Assembly: GCA_049610385.1 (NCBI GenBank)
Contig: JBMYZL010000016.1
Span: 1-64,000 of the forward strand
DNA length: 64,000 bases
DNA from: JBMYZL01 sp049610385
GTDB taxonomy: Bacteria; Bacteroidota; Bacteroidia; Flavobacteriales_D; Sanyastnellaceae
Direction of reading: 5' to 3'
The position numbers and the translations under genes were made by a program. Below are positions 61,418 through 64,000 of the stretch, one piece after another (the first letter of the stretch is position 1; each line of letters starts with the position of its first letter). A model generated the notes under the pieces. The model was not told the origin of the DNA, made no database searches, and saw nothing but the letters and a program-made list of their open reading frames with translations.

Positions 61418-62344
61418 TTAATCCGCAGGCAGGAGGATCTCATACTGGTTTCCTTGGGAAATGGGCAAGCGATCATCCACAAGCCATGGGTTCAATGTTT
61501 TCAGTGCTTTCAGATGGGTTCCTTGGTCGGCAGCATAGGCCGCCAAATCCTCGATGGTCTTGTTCACCATCACAGAACGGGTCAAATGAGGCGGATACAG
61601 GACTTCCGGTGGCAAATCAAACCCGTGCTCCGCAGGCGACTCAAAGACATGCTTGATGGCCAACAACCGGAAGACATAACGGGCCGTCTCCGAGTTCAGA
61701 TGCAAATCCCAATAATTGTCCACTTGTTGCGCTTCCAAAGCTATGCGCACCCCCGACCGCCCCATGTTGTAAGATGCTGCCGCCAAGGCCCAACTCCCGA
61801 ATTCTTCACGGGCTTCCAACAAATACTGACAGGCCGCATATGTTGATTTGACCACATGATAGCGTTCATCCACTTCCCGGTTGACTTCCAAATCGTATTG
61901 AGGCGCTGTCCCTTTCATGAATTGCCAAAAGCCCGCGGCACCAGCCGGTGACACCGCTTGGCTGAGTCCGCTTTCGATCACGGCCAAATACTTGAAATCA
62001 TTTGGAACCTCCATTTCAGCGAGAATGGGTTCAATGACTGGGAACCAACGCGCAGCGCGCTTCAGATAAAGCATCGTAGAGCTGTGGTGATACGTATTCA
62101 CGATCAATTCACGGTCCAACGCATCGTGCACCCCAAAAGCATCCAAGGGCACCGCTTCTCCCGCCAAATCAACCGCTTGAGGCAACATCGGCGCCGGGTT
62201 TTGGACCCGTCCATTAACTATCCATTTTTCCAATTCATGCAAGCCAGGCGTGCCCGGTTGGGGGCCTGAACTGGTCAACATGGCGACAGCCACACATCCT
62301 GTTCCCACGATGGGAATCCACCAAAACAATCGATTCATTTCCAT
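61418..62344 (-). CDS. lytic transglycosylase (SLT domain, MltD-like) with LysM-like tail
   Basis: 308 residues. An N-terminal signal or anchor (RLFWWIPIVGTGCVAVAML) is followed by a goose-lysozyme-like SLT domain: the catalytic Glu is in DFKYLAVIESGLSQAVSPAGAAGFWQFM, with ASYNMGRSGV and the family-typical TARYVFRLLA. A LysM-like segment closes the protein (VNKTIEDLAAYAADQGTHLKALKTLNPWL). It cleaves peptidoglycan in the periplasm. The start at 62344 has AGGAA ~8 nt upstream, one of few SD-like sites here, and a TTTG-N18-TACATTTG promoter lies further up. It is directly followed by amn. Confidence 0.9.
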   Translation of the reverse strand: MEMNRLFWWIPIVGTGCVAVAMLTSSGPQPGTPGLHELEKWIVNGRVQNPAPMLPQAVDLAGEAVPLDAFGVHDALDRELIVNTYHHSSTMLYLKRAARWFPVIEPILAEMEVPNDFKYLAVIESGLSQAVSPAGAAGFWQFMKGTAPQYDLEVNREVDERYHVVKSTYAACQYLLEAREEFGSWALAAASYNMGRSGVRIALEAQQVDNYWDLHLNSETARYVFRLLAIKHVFESPAEHGFDLPPEVLYPPHLTRSVMVNKTIEDLAAYAADQGTHLKALKTLNPWLVDDRLPISQGNQYEILLPAD

Positions 62345-62412
62345 TGCAATTCCTGAACAACGAAGATGCAACTGAAATCCCCGAAAGGTGGCTTTCCGAC
62401 CCCCAAAGAAAT

Positions 62413-62442
62413 CAAATGTACCGTGTTAAAGGAAGCTTCAAA
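62413..62442 (-). promoter_or_regulatory. complete -33/-7 promoter of the lytic transglycosylase-amn operon
   Basis: On the minus strand TTTG (62442-62439) and TACATTTG (62420-62413) are separated by 18 nt, matching the Bacteroidota consensus at both boxes. It overlaps the 3' end of rfbC and gives a leader of ~60 nt. Confidence 0.6.
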
Positions 62443-63004
62443 AAGGCGAAGTGAAATCCCGAAGGCACGGAGCCATGGCATCTTTGTCACTCAATAGGGG
62501 TGGGTGTCCGCTCAAATGGGATGCCCAGTCGATGCCCAGATCCGAATCGTCCCAGCGAAGACTGCCTTCCGCAGAAGGGGCATACAGCGCTGAACATGCA
62601 TATTCAATCACGGTGTCATCCTCGAGTGCCAAAAATCCGTGGGCAAATCCAGGTGGCACCCACAATTGCTTTCCCGAGGGCAAATCCAGTTTGACACCAT
62701 GATGTTGACCATAAGTGGGAGAATCTCGGCGGATGTCAACCACCACGTCCCAAATGCTGCCACGCACAACCCGAACCAATTTGCCCTGTGCATGCGGCGG
62801 GGCCTGAAAGTGAAGGCCTCGAATCACGCCGCGAGCAGAAGTACTGAGGTTGGTCTGGACGATTTCGTCTGGGCAACCGGTCGCCTTGCGGAATCGATCC
62901 GCTTGCCAAGTTTCCATGAAAAATCCCCGATCATCCCCGAAGACGCGGCAACTCAATTCGAGTACTCCTTCCAATTTCGTTTCCGTGACAGACAGCATTT
63001 CCAT
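62438..63004 (-). CDS. rfbC: dTDP-4-dehydrorhamnose 3,5-epimerase
   Basis: 188 residues, a cupin-fold epimerase: FGDDRGFFMETWQADRF, NLSTSARGVIRGLHFQAPPHAQGKLV with the catalytic His, RGSIWDVVVDIRRDSPTYGQ and the Tyr in EYACSALYAPSAEGSLRWDD. It makes dTDP-4-keto-rhamnose for surface rhamnose. rfbA, rfbB and rfbD are not in the window. It starts 11 bp after the polysaccharide export gene, and the two probably form one capsule or exopolysaccharide operon. A GNAT acetyltransferase gene is divergent from it. Confidence 0.95.
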   Translation of the reverse strand: MEMLSVTETKLEGVLELSCRVFGDDRGFFMETWQADRFRKATGCPDEIVQTNLSTSARGVIRGLHFQAPPHAQGKLVRVVRGSIWDVVVDIRRDSPTYGQHHGVKLDLPSGKQLWVPPGFAHGFLALEDDTVIEYACSALYAPSAEGSLRWDDSDLGIDWASHLSGHPPLLSDKDAMAPCLRDFTSPF

Positions 63005-63015
63005 CTACAATCGAA

Positions 63016-63825
63016 TCAGTTGTTCGTGGACAAAATCACAGCCCAGAAAACGGACAATGAGGAGACAATTGACGCCACTGGGCTGATGTCATTCAGGACC
63101 TCCCTCGCGATTTCCGGAACGGGTTCTACATATATGATGTCGTTCGCCTGCACGATGGTTTGCGCATCCTTCAACCCCTCAATTGTCGACAAATCCATGA
63201 AGTAAATTTGATTGCCCTCATCGGTTTTCCGGATGAGTTTGACTTTCGCCGCGTCTCCCCGGCCTGAAACCCCACCCGCCAATGCCAGCGCTTCAAGGAG
63301 TGTGGTATTCATGTTTTGCAAGGTGATGACCATAGCGGCACCGGATGCTCCGGGAAACACCAAGACCCTGTTGTTCAGCACCCGAATGATGGCATACGGG
63401 GAGTTATAAAGGGAAGCATATTTCTCCTCAACCAGGGCCTCCGCTTCTTCCAAAGTGAGTCCTTCAAGTTCCACCCAGCCGATTTCTGGGAATTTCGCCC
63501 GGCCATCCGGCTGCACCCAATATTGGACTCCGCCATTTCGCTGCTGCTGAATCAATTGATTCATGTTCGCAGCATTGCCTACTTCCATGGACCCCGCAGT
63601 CACGGCCAACAATCGCTGACCATCATTTGAAAACAATTGAAAACTCAAAAAATCATTGGGCGCAATTCGATATTCAGCGTCGACAGCGACCACCAACTCG
63701 TCAAAGGTGTAATCGTCAACCGTTTGGAACAAAATGTCCCGGTTGATGGTGCAGCCCTGCATCGAAAACATCGCAAAGGCCACGGCAACGGCCCCCACTG
63801 CATGTCCATTGAAGTGATTCAACAT
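63016..63825 (-). CDS. polysaccharide export outer-membrane lipoprotein (Wza/BexD-like)
   Basis: 269 residues. The lipoprotein signal has the lipobox FSMQGC. The Poly_export domain is DAEYRIAPNDFLSFQLFSNDGQ ... VQPDGRAKFPEIGWVELEGL. A SLBB-type domain follows (VLVFPGASGAAMVITLQNMNTTLLEALALAGGV, GNQIYFMDLSTIEGLKDAQTIVQANDIIYVEP). A C-terminal hydrophobic helix (ASIVSSLSVFWAVILS) is the likely outer-membrane span, as in Wza. It forms the outer-membrane exit for capsule or exopolysaccharide. The frame opens to 63924, but the lipoprotein signal begins at 63825; TATTATTG lies 14 nt upstream. Confidence 0.9.
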   Translation of the reverse strand: MLNHFNGHAVGAVAVAFAMFSMQGCTINRDILFQTVDDYTFDELVVAVDAEYRIAPNDFLSFQLFSNDGQRLLAVTAGSMEVGNAANMNQLIQQQRNGGVQYWVQPDGRAKFPEIGWVELEGLTLEEAEALVEEKYASLYNSPYAIIRVLNNRVLVFPGASGAAMVITLQNMNTTLLEALALAGGVSGRGDAAKVKLIRKTDEGNQIYFMDLSTIEGLKDAQTIVQANDIIYVEPVPEIAREVLNDISPVASIVSSLSVFWAVILSTNN

Positions 63826-63879
63826 GGCGCGCAATTTCGCAATAATATCACTGGAATCCTTGCCGATGTCCTTGGAAAA

Positions 63880-64000
63880 ATGAAGGCTATCTTCGCCTTT
63901 GCAATGATGCAAGAAGGAAACCACAGACTTCGGGCCATGGAGCCTTCTGACGCCGATCGGTTGTTCGAATGGGAAAACCGTTCAGAGGAGTGGTGGATGG
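63880..64000 (+). CDS. GNAT family N-acetyltransferase, 5' part only
   Basis: The frame is open to the window end (about 40 residues). After MKAIFAFAMMQEGNHRL it reads RAMEPSDADRLFEWENRSEEW, the opening strand and helix of GNAT acetyltransferases of the RimJ/RimL type. Starts at 63880, 63904 and 63907 are possible; which is used is unclear. It is divergent from the export lipoprotein gene. Position next to export and rhamnose genes suggests sugar acetylation, which is inference. Confidence 0.55.
   Translation, partial: MKAIFAFAMMQEGNHRLRAMEPSDADRLFEWENRSEEWWM

Overview
The window looks like a chromosomal segment from a Bacteroidota bacterium, most likely of the Flavobacteriales (Cryomorphaceae/Schleiferiaceae-like, possibly marine). 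The reasons are: several secreted proteins with type IX secretion (T9SS) C-terminal sorting domains of type A and of type B (gliding-motility style); a TonB-dependent receptor with a CarboxypepD-regulatory-like N-terminus; bacillithiol genes; a fused E1 alpha/beta oxoacid dehydrogenase; a Bacteroidota-type AMP nucleosidase; few Shine-Dalgarno sites; and repeated TAnnTTTG promoter elements just upstream of start codons. Base composition is close to balanced. The taxonomic placement is inferred from gene content only.

Layout. Positions 1-400 hold the tmRNA gene (minus strand), followed by a tRNA-like element and two T9SS cargo genes (536-4289). From 4308 to 20584 are mostly housekeeping genes: a saccharopine/alanine dehydrogenase-like enzyme, a TonB-like protein with a large TPR protein, two flavoproteins, the E1 dehydrogenase, and an operon ytxJ - pRiA4b-like gene - miaA - mutS2-like. 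Next come a secreted lysyl-endopeptidase-like protease and an S41 protease (20585-24025), a DUF1573 lipoprotein, and a minus-strand run encoding a pterin dehydratase, a Crp-family regulator, a rhodanese and a thioredoxin (25322-26980). A DegT aminotransferase with a sugar transferase (27057-28897) suggests surface glycan synthesis. Then follow a SirB1-like protein, rhomboid, dnaN, a glycosyltransferase 9, ruvX, bshC, a T9SS cargo gene and an ECF sigma/anti-sigma operon (to 38826).

The most unusual locus is 38908-46420, a same-strand run. A PqqD-like protein, a 1074-residue fusion of an HPr-kinase-like domain to three family-2 glycosyltransferase domains, and an NTP_transf_5 nucleotidyltransferase are translationally coupled by two ATGA overlaps. 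They sit between an oligopeptide-binding lipoprotein gene and an ACMSD-like amidohydrolase gene. The set has the look of a peptide- or polymer-tailoring cassette, but its substrate is not visible.

The right third carries a TonB-dependent receptor, an ABC exporter, a T9SS type B cargo protein, a choice-of-anchor-B protein with dockerin-like calcium repeats, a TIGR01777 epimerase, and a cupredoxin plus four-fasciclin T9SS protein with 420-bp DNA repeats. A photolyase gene follows, preceded by a multi-hairpin leader that ends in a strong intrinsic terminator. Last come a CoA-transferase, AMP nucleosidase, a lytic transglycosylase, rfbC, a polysaccharide export lipoprotein and the start of a GNAT acetyltransferase.
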